Shown piece after piece: positions 1 through 12,855 of a stretch of DNA of 64,000 bases. Source of the DNA: Calycina herbarum. Lineage: Eukaryota; Ascomycota; Leotiomycetes; Helotiales; Pezizellaceae. The stretch's first letter is position 1; every line of letters starts with the position of its first letter. Under the pieces are notes generated by a model that made no database searches, was not told the DNA's origin, and saw only the letters and a program-made list of their open reading frames with translations. The stretch is from the NCBI GenBank assembly GCA_001414485.1, contig LLEY01000065.1, positions 186,001 through 250,000 on the forward strand, read 5' to 3'. The position numbers and the translations under genes were made by a program.

Positions 1-1
1 G

Positions 2-580
2 TCGGAAGCTTCTTATCGAAACATCATCTCCGAATCCAAGCGAGTCCTCAAGCCAGGTGGATACTTGGAGACCGCAATCCTAGATCTCGACATGTTGAAT
101 ATGGGAAATCGTTCCCGTCGTGCAGTCCGAGGCTTGAAAGTCCAAATGCAAGTCGCAAACTCCTCCATCTCCCTCTCCTCCGCATCCGACACCGTCCTCC
201 GTCTCATCGGCAAACGAGGCTTCGTCGATGTAAAAACCTGCAACGTCGGTATCCCTGTCGCCTCGGCGATCCCTTCTCCATCTTCCTCCCAAGTAGCCGG
301 GACCAAGAAAGAAGAGCTAAGTCTCGCGGACATGATGAAAGACGATTCTCAAGTCGGCGATGAGGGGATTACTAAGATGGTTGCTAAGGTTGGACGATGG
401 TGGTGGATGAGGTGTTATGAGGTTGGTGTGATGCCAAGGGAAGATTTGGTGGGTGAACGGAGTGTTTTCACGGATGCGCAACTTGTGGAGGAGTGCGAGA
501 AGTGGAAGAGCAGTTTTAAACTTGTGGTTGCTTATGCGCAGAAACCGGATGTTGGGAGGAGGAGGACTGCTAGCGTTTAG
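2..580 (+). CDS. SAM-dependent methyltransferase, C-terminal part (5' end outside window)
   Basis: The frame is open from base 2 to a TAG at 578-580, giving about 192 residues of a protein whose start lies upstream. Near the window edge it reads KRVLKPGGYLE, the hallmark late-Rossmann segment of class I S-adenosylmethionine-dependent methyltransferases, so the SAM-binding core (GxGxG) must be upstream. The downstream part has a basic, Trp-rich segment (GRWWWMRCYE) and a charged helix near the end. The fold assignment follows from that motif; substrate and pathway cannot be told. The codon pattern is clean, with no stop or frameshift in the visible part. An internal TTG or ATG is not a credible start because coding continues to the window edge. 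Confidence 0.75.
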   Translation, partial: SEASYRNIISESKRVLKPGGYLETAILDLDMLNMGNRSRRAVRGLKVQMQVANSSISLSSASDTVLRLIGKRGFVDVKTCNVGIPVASAIPSPSSSQVAGTKKEELSLADMMKDDSQVGDEGITKMVAKVGRWWWMRCYEVGVMPREDLVGERSVFTDAQLVEECEKWKSSFKLVVAYAQKPDVGRRRTASV

Positions 581-3500
581 CTTGCTTTCCTCTCTCATCT
601 TGACTTCTTGGTTGTCTGCAGGGAGCCAATATTTCCTTGGTCTGATTTATCTTCTCTTTTTTTTTGCGTTTTCCTTTTTTTTGGATTGAAGTTGCTTATG
701 AGCGTGCATAGCGTGGAGCTTCCTTTTCTTTTTTCTGTTTATTTCTTTTACTGTTCGATTCTCCATTACTTATATTCTTGTTCCGTCATCGTCACATATA
801 TCTTCAAGGCGCGAGCCTGGGACAAACCAAAACAGTCGGAAGGTGTCACAGGGTTTGGCATTTCATCATCTATTTGCGATCTGGTTATTGCTTGTTTATT
901 AATATATATTTTTGGATTTGGGGAGAGAGCCACTTGGGAGGAGAGTTACTTGGCTGGTCTGGTTGGCTTAAATTTGAGTGGAAAGTGTTATTGATGATGA
1001 GATATGAAGCGCAGCGAAGCGATGAGATACCCCACTTTGCAAGCGAGGAATTGTTTTTGGACTTTTTTTGTATGTGTGTGGATACTGGTTAAGGATTTAA
1101 TGGAATATAAATATGAATCTTGAGATTTTTCTAGTCTATTTGAATGTGCATTGTGTGAGGTGTGTGTGGTTTTGGCGTTCTTTCTTTTGGGTGGCTCCCT
1201 TTGAAGAATGACGACGACCACGAATGCGACCTCTGTTTCCGTGGATGGAAAGATGCGACGAGGTACATTTCAAGTGGGAATTTCTTCAAGTTGGCGGGTT
1301 GGGAGGAAGATACGATGGGGTACCTAGTGTACACTGCCCACTATTTGGCAGACGGGATATCGGGAGGAAGGCGCGATCGTGACGAGACAAGTTCTAAAAG
1401 AAGAAAATACCACGATATCAAAAGCTAGATAAAAATAAATTCAGATCTGTAAAGAGTCAAATGACAATTCCGTGAATATAAATGCTAGATTATGACTAGA
1501 CTCACTTTCCTTCAAACCCACTGCTACCTAGACCCCTCTAATATTTCCCTCTCACCTCTTTACCTCTTATTATCCCCCTCTACCCACACCTCCATCCTGG
1601 TATCCATCTCAGAATCAAACTACAGGAAGATTAAGCAGTATAAAGGATCTCTATTCTCTCTCAAGGAAGGCCAATCCCAACATAACAATCCTTCTTACCT
1701 GGTGTCTCTTCTCGTCTACGCTGTGCAGCCTCTGACCAATTTTTAGGTACTGATATCCGCTCAATTGTAATATTTACTTAAGCCCCTCATGACATTCTAG
1801 TTGGAAGCACTGACGCCCGAACTAATTTGAACGAAACGAGAGCTTCGACAACATATTGGAATTAGACGACAAATGTCTCCCCAAACCTCGGCAGCCTTTA
1901 CCTGCATCGTGATATTTCCTCACTCCAATCATCCAGAGCCAACGGGACAAAACGGTTTCCATACTTCGTAGTGTCAACATGAAGACAGGACACAGGTGTC
2001 GTCTTCATAGCTCTGGGTGACTGTTGTGTAGTAACATATTCTGGGCGAGGGGGTGGATAGTTAGAACAACCCATTTACAGTTCATCCACCAGACATAACA
2101 ACCTTTCTTCAGATCTCCTCAGCCTCCCCTGCCACCAAAAAAGAACCTTATAAAACCCCTCCTCCCCCGAAGATGACTAGCCACGGAATAACTGGATGAA
2201 TCCAACGACGAATCTACTCCCTCTCTCTCACCAAACCTATCCACTCTGTCTTTTTCCTCACCAGAGGACTAGAAATCCCACTCCGCATTTTCCTCGAGAA
2301 CTTATCACCCTTTTCGCCTTCAACCCCCAAAATTCGAATGCGAACTGTTAAAATACTTCGACGATAGAAAGAATATTGACAGCGCACTTAAAAACGACAA
2401 CAGAACTCCATCTTAACAAGAACCAGCCACGAACAGAAATACGTCCAGCTATCTCGCCCTAGGGAGCTTCGTTCTGTAAAAAGCAGGGTCAAACCGATGA
2501 GACATCAACATGGCGGCAAGCACAACTCTAGCCATATCAAGCTTTTGAGAGTTGTGTGACAGGATTGTAACAAGGTAGCTTAGATAGTAAGTAGGTAGAT
2601 GTTTATATCAACGAGTTTCCATTTCACCTCTGTATAACACTCTTCCTTCTTTTTTTACTAGCCCTTTCTAATTCCACATCCACATCCCTTTCTCCCTTTC
2701 TCCCTTTCTCCCTTCTCAACCTTTCATAAATACCCCCTCCTTCCCCCTTAACACACCACAATATTCTATCAAGCATCAACTATGATCCATGTACTTATTG
2801 CGAAACCCTCCTTGTCTTCCTCAGTTCCCTCATTCCCACTCTCCTCTCCTCTCCAATTCTCCAAAAAAAAAAAAAAAAACATAAACGCGTAACCTCGCTT
2901 ACCAAACCGTTCATGAGATCAAACACTAATGCAGAATACGTAGAGACCCTGAATACCAGAGTTTTGTAAAAATCACAATTCCACATCGCGCCATACTTCC
3001 TCCCTCTCCTCTCTCTACCCACAATTCCACCCATAATTCCCAACCCCCTTCCACACTCTCCCATCCCACTCTCCCCTCCTCACTCTCCCATCCTGACTTC
3101 CTTTCCACCAACTTCACCCCTGATCATTGACTCTTCGCAAGTTCACGAACTTTGAGAAAGTTGAGAAAGGGATTCGACAGCAGAGTAAAAAGCGACGACA
3201 AATCCCCCTCCTTATACCCCCCTCCTTATACTCCCTAAAAAATTATGCCTCGAAAGCTGGTCTTGTAAAGCTGTAGCCTAGTGCTTCCTACAAGCGAGGG
3301 TGACGAGGAGGGAATAGGGGATGGCACGATGACTGCAGTGACCAACATGCTGCCAGAACACCCAGTGATAACATGTCAGAAAGCATTTCTCTTGGTGGAT
3401 AAGAGATTCAAGACGGTAGTGAATATTTATCTTCGTAAAAGTAACCCAACTCCACCTTCTCAGGCGTTCTCTGCTTCGCCTATCGTATTATCATTTATTG

Positions 3501-3581
3501 GTACTGTATGTATATATGTATCCATTTCACAAAATATCCTCAATGCTCATTTTCTTCGGCACCCCTCCACCTCCTCGGCTC
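581..3581. other. Intergenic region between convergent genes
   Basis: About 3 kb without a supported gene. The ORFs here are short, lack recognisable domains and lie in biased sequence: pyrimidine-rich blocks near 2640-2760 and 3000-3110 and a run of about 17 A near 2863. It lies between the 3' ends of the methyltransferase gene and the minus-strand gene at 3582-4493. An unannotated noncoding transcript or long UTR is possible. Confidence 0.5.
2686..2714. repeat. Pyrimidine simple repeat (CCCTTTCT)n
   Basis: Three and a half tandem copies of an 8-nt unit CCCTTTCT, within a longer pyrimidine-rich tract. Pyrimidine tracts like this are common in fungal promoters and UTRs. No gene is confidently attached to it here. 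Confidence 0.7.
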
Positions 3582-4493
3582 TCACAAAATATCACCCCCA
3601 TCCCCCTCATCCCACTCATCCCCAACCCCAGCATCAGTCGTCTGCAGTTCGCAAGGAACAGCTTCCAGTGCCCCAGCAACCGCACCGCTCCCAACATCAC
3701 AAGTACCATGTCCATCATCACCCCCACCTAAAAGCCGCCTATCAACCACCCCAGGTCCTTGCTTCTGCAAAATCCACCCCATCATCTCCTCAAACCCATA
3801 TTCAGAGTGCCCCGGAAGAGGACTCGTCGGAGGAGGGCAATAGACAGGAACATCGGCCATCCGTACGCACCCCTTTCCCTCTTCCTCTTCCTCTTCGGAT
3901 TTAAAATCCATCTCTTCCTCCGCTTCCCCTTTAACAAGGACCCCACGGACCCCAACCCCATCTACTTCCTTCCCCCCACCATCTCCCCCCAAATCAAAAT
4001 CCAGATTCATCAAATCCAAAACAAGCACCCGCTCAGGCCTTCCATGCCCCCACGAATACCCCACGCCCCCCTCCGGAATCGGAATCACAACCTCCCTCTC
4101 ATACCTCCACTCCATCTTCAGTGTGCCATCATCCCTCAGCTCCGGCCACCAATACTCGATTCTCCCCGTTGCTTTCCTCAACGCATCAAGGAACATGCAT
4201 CGTCGGTTTGGGTTAGAGAGGACTGAGGATGTGTAGTCAAGATATTTGAGGACGGGGACGAGTTCCTCTGATGGGTCTGGTGTTTGATGGCGGTAGTATG
4301 GATGGTTCGTGTGATGATATCTTGGGGGATGGTAGATTGGGTACGGTCCGAGATGCGGTTGTTCGGAACATGGTAGGTCTGAGTATGAGAGTTCTGGGTC
4401 TTGGTTCCATGGTTCGGATGAGGGTTCGTCTGGTTCCGGGGAGACAGGGCGGTTTGCCCAGTTATTCTTTCGCCAACCACGTTTTCTGGTCAT
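3582..4493 (-). CDS. Hypothetical protein, acidic and Gly/Pro-rich, 303 aa
   Basis: Single-exon frame from ATG at 4493 to TGA at 3582-3584. I do not recognise the family. The N-terminus is basic (MTRKRGWRKNNW) and is followed by a Pro/His/Tyr-rich disordered stretch (about residues 15-75). A compact segment at about 75-155 contains YLDYTSSVLSNPNRRCMFLDAL and a Trp pair (YWWPELRDDGTLKMEW) and looks folded. The C-terminal third is acidic (a run of Glu around residue 200) and glycine-rich. No signal peptide or membrane segment. The folded middle suggests a real gene. The 3' third could instead be read-through of an unrecognised intron. Confidence 0.5.
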   Translation of the reverse strand: MTRKRGWRKNNWANRPVSPEPDEPSSEPWNQDPELSYSDLPCSEQPHLGPYPIYHPPRYHHTNHPYYRHQTPDPSEELVPVLKYLDYTSSVLSNPNRRCMFLDALRKATGRIEYWWPELRDDGTLKMEWRYEREVVIPIPEGGVGYSWGHGRPERVLVLDLMNLDFDLGGDGGGKEVDGVGVRGVLVKGEAEEEMDFKSEEEEEEGKGCVRMADVPVYCPPPTSPLPGHSEYGFEEMMGWILQKQGPGVVDRRLLGGGDDGHGTCDVGSGAVAGALEAVPCELQTTDAGVGDEWDEGDGGDIL

Positions 4494-4871
4494 GATGTGT
4501 TTTGGCCATCTTACTAGTCGATCCAGGGGAAGGGGATGGGGATTTATATGAAATTATCTTTGAATTGTTGGGAGAGGCGTGTCGATTGGAAATGGATAAA
4601 GTTCGAACAATCCGGTGTTGTGGACAAAGGGATGATGTTTCGGATTGTAATGTGTCGAAATCTATCGGCTCGCTTGATATATCCAGAGTCGTCTTGAAAT
4701 GTCTTTTGAATGAGATGGGGTAGTTGCTTCCTAGGACTTGCCACGGGTATCTCGACCAACAATGGCGAGTATTCTTAGAGTCGGTGGGAATTGAAGTGTT
4801 GGCCATTATCTTCTCCAGCCCCATTGTTCATTAATTCCTTTTCGTAGTCGTTAGAAATAGAATCTCATCTT

Positions 4872-7104
4872 TCAACCAGCACCATCCCAACCCCATTCTT
4901 TGATTAATTGCCTGACGCGATAATCTGTGGCCCAGCCCAGATCCCTCTCAATACCCCTCAACAAGTCCACCACCACCCTTCTCTCACCATCTTCTAGCAA
5001 ACACTGGCCTGCCACAAACAAAGCCTGAACTTGATGGATCCTCACACTACCTTCGGGTCTTCCCAAAGCGATTGCCACAATTTTATGACTTCTGTCTCGA
5101 ACTTCGTTTTCAATGGAGCGATAGGAGTTGAGTCGCATATGAACAGTAGAGCGTCTTTGTGTGGATTCGTGGGGTCGATTGATGATAAGAAGTATACGGG
5201 CCATGTGGTAAGCTTGCATCGTTGAAGCACACATTGGCATACTATACCAAATCTCGTCGAAAATAGCCCTCGCTTCGTCCCTTCCAGGTCTTCTAGGTAA
5301 CACAGCACAAGGTTTGAAAGTGTCAGGCAACCCCTGATACCAAACCTCAAGCTCTTTCTCCAATTCCTTCCATCTCACCAGTATAACCATTGTGTTGATG
5401 CCAATCAAGCCATTTGGACTCGCGGGGTTTTGTGGAAATACATGGTCCACAGAATCGCCAGAGGCGCAAAAATTAACGATTTTAGACATCAACCAGATCA
5501 GTGCATTTGAGATCATGTCTTCACGCATGGCTATTTGACGCTCCGGGTAGTGGGAGTCTTCTGTGTTGCTTGGCTGGACAAACCCATTCTCGTCAAGATG
5601 CAATCCCGCTGTCTTCCAAAGGCCAAGGTCGTAGGTGTTGAGTCTTGTTTGGCTCTCATTGATGAAAGCGGCTAGAAAATCTTGTCTAGCGAAGTTCCAG
5701 AATGTAGCTTTCCGAGCTCTGGATGGTTTGATATGTTGCGATACCGCGCCCGGGCTTGTGGGAGACTGAACGGGCATCATGCCCTCTTTCTCTGCGAGAT
5801 CAAACAACGATTTGGTTCCACTCAAGTGGCGAGCCCAAGCACTATTGGCATTATCTAGAAATTCGTACACACATAAAATGGCTGTAGCTGCAAGAGTTTC
5901 GTCTGCATTGTAAGCTGAAACTGATCTGGAGATGCGCCGCCTCTTGTTCCCCGAAGACGTACGTTGACTCTGGGCAGATGATGATCTTCCATGCGGGCTA
6001 AGAGTCTCATCGCCCGTCATTGGTGTCATTGGGGCGTCTTGGTTTCCAGAGTGTAATAATTCCTCCATCAATCGAGATATAGCTCGATCATAGTACTTGG
6101 CACCGATGTATGCCCAGTCTACGGTCTCTGGGTTTGGATAGACTTCCATGTCGGACTGTCTTCCTGCGATCCCTCCCACGATGGCCTTTCTTCCCCGCAC
6201 GCGACCAAGTTGTTTTGCAGCATATGCGCATGCTGAGTGCCGAACGAGAGGATTGGATATGGCATCGACGGGAAGATGGTGTGAGAAATAGCATCCCAAA
6301 TCAAACAAATCCATCCATTGTCCTGTGGTTTCCCCAAAATGACGAAGGAGAAAAGCTTCCTCGTGGTCTACTATGGCCGTTGACTCCGAATGCGGAGGTG
6401 GAATAGAATAGGAATTGGTCAAATTGGGGTCAATCTGTGGTGATGATACACTGCTAGACCGATCGGGACCTGTTGGGTTCAATATAAAATTCAGATTATT
6501 TGACGCGTGGGGCGAAGGTTGCTGCTCTGGGGGAGGTGGAAGTGGTCGCAGGTACTGAAGATTGCTTGTAGCCGCCACCGAAAGGGCTTCTAGTCCGGAC
6601 GCCCCTTCAAGATTCCCCGGGAAATATGAGTTTTGAGGACGTTCTTGTATTGGTACCACCATTGGAGCCACCGGACTTTGTACATGTTGGAATTCGGGTT
6701 CGGGAGTTGGTTCCATATTGAAGGGGTCTATGATGTTGTGAAAGGTGATTTCCTTGGGGATGTCGACCCAGACGCTGTTGTTGTCGAAAGTATTTCGATA
6801 GGTATAGAATCCCCCCAGTTTGCTATTTCCGTCTTCCACCTCGCCCGCGGTCCCATTCATGGACGCATTCTGCTGATGTCGAAAAGCAATTCCTTCACTT
6901 GGCTGGCACTCTCTCGACCCCTTCTTGCATTGGCCGCAGATGGGCTTCGTTTCGTCGCATTTTAGTTTACGACTGCGACAAGTGATACTATTCGCATACA
7001 AGATGTTAGCATTTGTATCTACCAATGATTTCCGAGAAAGAGGAGGGGCATGGGGAAGAAAAAAATGAGGTGGTTGTCTCTTACCATCCCGTACGAGACC
7101 TCAT
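4872..7104 (-). CDS. Zn2Cys6 fungal transcription factor, 711 aa, two exons
   Basis: Nuclear regulator with an N-terminal Zn2Cys6 cluster and a large fungal-specific regulatory domain. The main exon (6987-4872) reads CRSRKLKCDETKPICGQC after its splice site, which lacks the first cysteine of the cluster. A 20-nt first exon (7104-7085: ATG AGG TCT CGT ACG GGA TG) joined across a 97-nt intron (donor GTAAGA, branch GCTAACA, acceptor AATAG) supplies it. The product starts MRSRTGCITCRSRKLKC, giving the full six-cysteine pattern C-x2-C-x6-C-x5-C-x2-C-x6-C. The upstream frame is closed by TAG, so this ATG is the natural start. The middle (about 70-200) is Pro/Ser/Gln-rich. The region from about 200 on (HEEAFLLRHFGETTGQWMDL) resembles the Fungal_trans_2 type. 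Target genes unknown. Confidence 0.85.
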
Positions 7105-8029
7105 TGCCTTTGCATGGCGATATTTGTTACCGGAGCGGAATCGGACTCGTACTTTGCATGGTCGCTATGCGAAGGAGGCTGCAAGTCTGGCGGGAGAAGG
7201 GAGGGGATGCGATGTTCACGATGTCAAGATTTTGAGAGATTTCTGGTGTTGAGGAGCAAAAGTTGAGTTGAGGTTGGGGAAGGGGATGGGTCTGGCCTTG
7301 AACCATGGGCCTAGCCTAGTTTTCGTTACCCTTTCGCCATGCCATCCATGCCTGTACTAGTAGTGCTGTGGTGGCCTGCGGGGAAGGGGAAAGCTTGCTT
7401 TTGGGGCCGGGGTAAGAAGAAGGAGTCTATTTTGGGTGCTTTCGGGCTTTCGGGGGTGTGGAGGGGAAATGAACGCCTGAGATCTTCCCCAGCAACATCA
7501 CCCTCTTCTTTCTTCACCAAGATCTCGATATCAATCGGGTACAACACGAGGCTGCCATATCCAGATGACGACGTTTGTTTTTCTATTTTCTGCTTATATT
7601 GACTTTCCCCCCGCATTCAACGCGTTTCATTTTCATTTCCAGCTAAGGTCTCTTAGTGGGGATCCAAGTTGCTAAAACGTGTAAAAAGCCCGAGATGTGG
7701 AACCATTTCCCTGGACTGAGAGAGGACCTGCAGAAGTAGAAGTACCGGTACTCGAACTGATACTCGTTCTTGTGCTTGTATAATCCATCGATTCACTATA
7801 GGATTTCCTATTTGGGATTTCCTCTGTTGTCATTGCTTCAAGATCTCCACACCGCCCCCACTATCGTTTCAAGTGCAAGTCAATTGGGACAGGTACTCGT
7901 AAGTTCCGTCGAGAGCTATAGCTCTCTACCCCACAGACCATTCTTTCTCTCCTCTTCTCGATTTCCCCCTTCTATCGCATCTACTCGTACATCTGCAACT
8001 CTGGATAGTTGCACATTGACAGCATCGCG
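7105..8029. promoter_or_regulatory. Divergent intergenic region between the Zn2Cys6 gene and the large gene
   Basis: 925 bp separate two divergently transcribed starts (7104 minus, 8030 plus), so both promoters must lie here. The short ORFs on both strands (for example 7339-7602) have no recognisable product. I see no clear TATA box or defined operator. Confidence 0.45.
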
Positions 8030-11000
8030 ATGGAATCATCCGAGTCCCTCTCACAGTGCAGAGCACTGAATATTTCCGATGAGAAGCGTTGTGAACAGAC
8101 GGCCACCTCTACGAATGGCCTCTTCTGCCCCTTCCACTCCAAGCAATGTCAAGGTTCGTACCTGCAGAAACCCCTTCGCAATATACAAGAGAAGCGGCAG
8201 CAAATTCTCTCCATACCTTTCCATTGTTCCAACTATCTAGGTTAATTTGAAATTGTTCCAATCGTTTGGGATAATTCACTTCAATTCTCCTAGAAAGCTG
8301 GAACAATGAGCGAGGGGGGCAGGTAGGAACGAACCTGAAATATTTCTGCTGCTCTTATTGTCCATCGGGAGCCATTGCAGAACCCCCCAGCTCCCTAGTG
8401 TTGTGGAAAAGCACTGACGAGGAAAACAAGGTCTATACAGAGGTTATAAAACCCGAAATGCCAGACTCGACAGGCTTGATGCCTCTCCCCCACCTTATCT
8501 CGCGCAGACGAAAACACCTCTCGTAAACCAGACCTTCGAAGATGTGGACACAAAGGAGTTATGCCAGGAGCTGCACGCCCATTTGTTCCTCAAATTCCAA
8601 TTGCTGGACCGAGTGATTCGGGCTCGGAAGTTACACCATAGTCGATTCTTCTCTATGGATATGGATTATGGGCACGAGAAGTTCATTTCTACTCTGTAGG
8701 TCCAAAAGGCTACAGTTACAAGAGCCCTAGAACGTTTAGAACGGAGAACTACTGAGGTAATATACTTGTCCTTCCCATAAAACTCAGAGACATATATTAA
8801 CTCGATAACAGGTCGTACACAAGAAAGAACAATGGCTCAATTGGGTCCGGGAATGCCAGAATACCGAAGAAGAAAACCGGGAGAAGGAACAAAAGAAGGT
8901 CAAGATGGAAGCGGCACTATGGAAACGACATTACAAAGCAACTCAACAACGAATGAAGGTCTTTCGAGAAAAGGAAGACAAGTTTCGACAGGACAAATTC
9001 TTGGAGGCTGTATACAAGGAGAGGCTGGTTGAACGAGAAGCGGCTGGAGAGGACTCGGAAGAAGACTGGGATCCTATCGAAGAGGTGTTGGAAGACTCGA
9101 GGGGCAATTACATTGGTATGTTCAGATCTGGGGGGATATGGATCTACAATTGGTCACTGGGGGAATTTTTGCTAACATTCTCACAGATCTTATCAAGCAC
9201 TTCCTTTGGATGGAGTCTCTAGAAGATTCCCACCACGACAGCAAATCCGCCGAAAACGACGCCATGCAAATTTCTTCTGAATCCGAGCTATCTGGTTCTG
9301 CTAAAACTCCGACACCCAAAAAGAACGGAGCAGCAAAGTCGAAGCCTCCTAAAGAAAGAGTGCCTGACAAAAGTCTCATCGAGACCAAAGATGAGATGGT
9401 TGAAAGGCTCCGAATTGGGACTGATTACGACTATTCCAAGTCAGGGGGATTCTTGGTTGGCTCAATTCAGCGCCCGGTCGTCGAAACCAAGACGGTGACT
9501 TATTCGGAAAACGGAATCACACACTTGCTTCATGATATCAATGAGATCAAGCACTTGCTTTTCTGCCGTCTTTTACTGGGATACGCGACACTATTGCCGG
9601 CGGCTCTTCGAGCCAACAATATTGAAGAGTTCCTCGCTGATCCAGAGGTTACCGGTTCTGCCTTGAGAGATGTTTGTCTTAAAATGGAAAACCCGGGCTT
9701 GCAGGAAATTCGCGATGCTTGCGCAGATTTGTTCCGCACTGAAGAACAAGAAGAGGCGGACACCCACATGGGAGGCGTTGATGACCAAGATAATGACGAA
9801 GAGTCCTCCGAACGCAAATTCAAATGGCCAAAACGAGCGGGCGATCTACCAGATAAATGGGTTTCCAAACGCGAGAAAGCCAAGGCTGAAAAAGCAGCAA
9901 AAGGAGAAGCCATGGGCGTGCCAAATATTGGACAACACTTTGGCGTTGGTAGTGCGGCGATAGACTTTGGCAACATGCAGACAGCCCCAACCCAGAAGAA
10001 GATCAGAGTCAAGATTTGTGGGCGAACCATCTGGAATTATCCGAGCGACAAGGCGTTGTCAAGGGGCGGTTGGTTACAATTTTGCATCATTGCTCGGGAT
10101 AGCAGGTTAGAGGATGTGGTTGCCCTTTGTCGACATTGGGATGAGTTTTTCGAGTTGAATATTCTGGCTCTATGGGGCTATTTCCCTGGTCAGAATTGGG
10201 TTGAGTGGATTGGGGGTCAACCTAGACAGCAGATGCTTCAGCTAGTATGTCATTTTCCTATCACCAGTGCGTATTCGGACAAGGACTAATCTTCGTGTAT
10301 AGGGATTCATCACATATTACGAGAGTATGAACCCAGACGCAGCAGAACTTACAAAGAAATTTCAAACCGGCAGCCGACAAAAAAATGTACAACGCTCTCA
10401 TGCAGCCTTTGAAGCTCGAAATATCATGTGTGCCCACATTAAACGCGACCAAGTCAGCCGGCGATTGATCCAGTACCTCTCCATGGAAACCCATCAACTT
10501 CTTATTCTCGTTCGTGATGCAGAGACCGGTGAAATCCTCATCAAACCTCCAGAGGACGAACGCTGGATCCACCGTTCGAAGAGCGGCCTTGGAAGAGCCT
10601 CCAAGAATGAATGGAAAGTCGTCACTAGTGTTGGACCAAGGTTTTTCGAGCAGATGGATCGTCACCGAGATTGGCACTTTGATTTCAAAGAATACTACGA
10701 TGTCTACGTCTGGGAACTCGAGCCCGGGAATCCCTTTCCCTCTCTCTATAACATCGTTCAAAGTACTCTGTACAAAGCCCATCGCTGCAAAATCGGAACT
10801 GATCTCTATCGCCCCGAGCAAAGTGTCTTGAAAACTCTTTGTCGGGAAAAGGAAACGATGAGAGTTAGGGATATCAGACCTGACGATGTGGATGTCCAAT
10901 CGATCTGGGACGAGATCTCGGATAAGAGATCAAGATTCTTCTATGGGGAGGTCCCAGATTTGTTGAAGCAATCTGAGGACTTAGAAGCAAAGAGGGCTAG

Positions 11001-12855
11001 CGCACCCGAGGACGATCCTGCACTTCTTCCAGACAATATGTTTCCGAAGCACCTTTTCTACAATGACGCCGATGCTGCTGGGGATGCGATTCTGTTTCCG
11101 GAGGAGTTGGAAGATAAGACTTTGGACCCGTCCCAGATTTCCAAGATTTCGCCGCTCAAAGTTTGGGAAGATCAGGGGTACTCGATGCCTGGGTTTGTTG
11201 AGGGTCTGGATATGTTGGATTCTGATTGGGATAGTGAAGGGTATAAGGAGGATAGGAATGATGAAAATGACTGGGAAGACGCTGAAGATAGTGATGATGA
11301 TATTGCCATGGAAGGTGGGAATGATTCGGAAGCTTTGAAGTTGGCTGGGAAAAGCGATAAAGAAATCTTCTTGTCTTTTTTCCCGGAGTGGCAATGGGAC
11401 GTCATGTCTCAAGTTGCGGAACAGCGAAGGGATATTCGTCCAAGAGAGGATCCGTATGTGAAATTTTCCTTCTTCCAGACTCATGTTGTTGGAGGTCAGG
11501 AGGGCCCGTTTGCTCCTCGCAACTCCTTGATTTGACGAGGACAATATATGCTAACATTTCGCAGTGCTCGTATGCAAGATGATTTTATGCGCTTCATGGA
11601 TAAAGATAAATCTCGAGGTATGTACCATTCCCTCTCCCCTCGCCATTTTCTATCCTCATCTAACATCTAACTCCCTCCCCAGTATTCAAAGAAGTCTGGC
11701 ATAAAGCAGACCTAGAACCTCATGCACAAGAACGATATATCGAGATGCGCTCGATGGCCAAAAAATCCCTCCGGTTTCTCAGGAAAACCAACATGACAGA
11801 AGAAGACTCCGACCGCTTCATCGCCATGAAACTTATTGTGGATATGAAAGTCCCCGCCGAGGATCAAAAAGACGTCTCGAAAGCCCTTGCCAAAATTCTA
11901 CCTTTTTTCTCAAAGGATTTTTTGAATTCTGAGAAGGGGGTGGAATTTAGAGACTCGATGTTGTTTAAGCAGGAAGAGAGGGCTAAGACGATCCCAGATT
12001 GTCGAACGGCGGTATCCACTAAATACCGACCCAAGGAGTTTTGGAAGGAATTTGATGAGGAGGAGAAGAAGATGCAGCATGTTGAGAATTTGGAGGTTTT
12101 GCCCGAGGAGTGGGATTTGAAGATCCGTCCTATTGTTGCATCTCGTATGTTCCCTCTTCCCTTGTCCCCTCGCCTTGTCCCATCATCCCTTTCAAACCAC
12201 CCCGCCCGCTTCATTCTAGCTAACCTTGCGCAACGCAGTCTACAAAGCAGGCGTCCTCCGCACCCGACCTGATGACTACTTCTCAGGTCAAGCACTCTCC
12301 CTCACCGAGCCTTCTCGTCCTGGAATCAGGGATCTGTTTATAGACTACCGTTCTCAAAGTCCTAAGCCTTCGGACGTCGCGCATATGGAGGATCCTCATA
12401 CAGTCAAAGATCTCCGTGTCCATGCCGCGGCCTTTGCGAAAAAACATCCTAACGCGAGATTCTCGCTCTTGCGACTCTGGAGTTCAGCCTACTTCTACCC
12501 CCTCATGATCGGACCGGATAATCATGATAGTACGGCTTTTAGGGACCTCATTGGACGACGGTATATTTGGATGTTTGTCCCTAAGGATATGGGCTGTTCG
12601 AAATTTTCTATGCATTATACTGCTAAAACACGGATTATTCCATATGAGAATACTTTCTTTAAGGGAAGTGTTGTGACGAAGAGGGATAAGTATTTGGTTA
12701 TGGGTAAGGATGAGGGGAACTGTAAGAGGCTTACTGCTGCTGCTGTTTTTGCGGCGGAGTGTAAACCTTGGAGGCAGGAGGTTGATCTTTGGAAGAGTTT
12801 TTTGAATGTGGATGAGAAGTTTTTGAAGGGGTTGAAGGAGAAGTGGTATGCTTGA
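8030..12855 (+). CDS. Large conserved fungal protein, eight exons, interrupted by a premature TAG at codon 131
   Basis: Exons I infer: 8030-8153, 8431-8756, 8812-9115, 9187-10244, 10303-11453, 11565-11617, 11683-12144, 12239-12855. Together they are 4,095 nt and in phase throughout. Introns are 55-277 nt with fungal donors and branch points. The N-terminus has a Cys/His cluster (C-x9-C-x12-C-x2-H-x3-C, ending FCPFHSKQC) that could bind zinc. A YRGYKTRNARLDRLD helix and coiled coil follow, then long acidic and basic linkers and a folded C-terminal half (WSSAYFYPLMIGPDNHD, RRYIWMFVPKDMGCSKFSMHY). I do not recognise a named family. The exon-2 frame hits TAG at 8697-8699 but continues as plausible coding (VQKATVTRALERLERR) to the next donor. 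The TAG therefore looks like a CAG-to-TAG nonsense change, or a base error, in an otherwise intact gene. Confidence 0.7.

Noticed and set aside
4462..4824. Minus-strand 120-aa ORF overlapping the start of the 3582-4493 gene
   Set aside because: It overlaps in another frame, has no recognisable features, and reads like translated 5' UTR.
6110..6406. ORFs on the opposite strand of the Zn2Cys6 gene
   Set aside because: They lie fully within a well-supported coding exon and have no domain; treated as shadows.
8683..8715. Tiny intron to explain the TAG at 8697
   Set aside because: The only GT...AG pair spans 20 nt, far below a workable intron, and removing it breaks the downstream frame.
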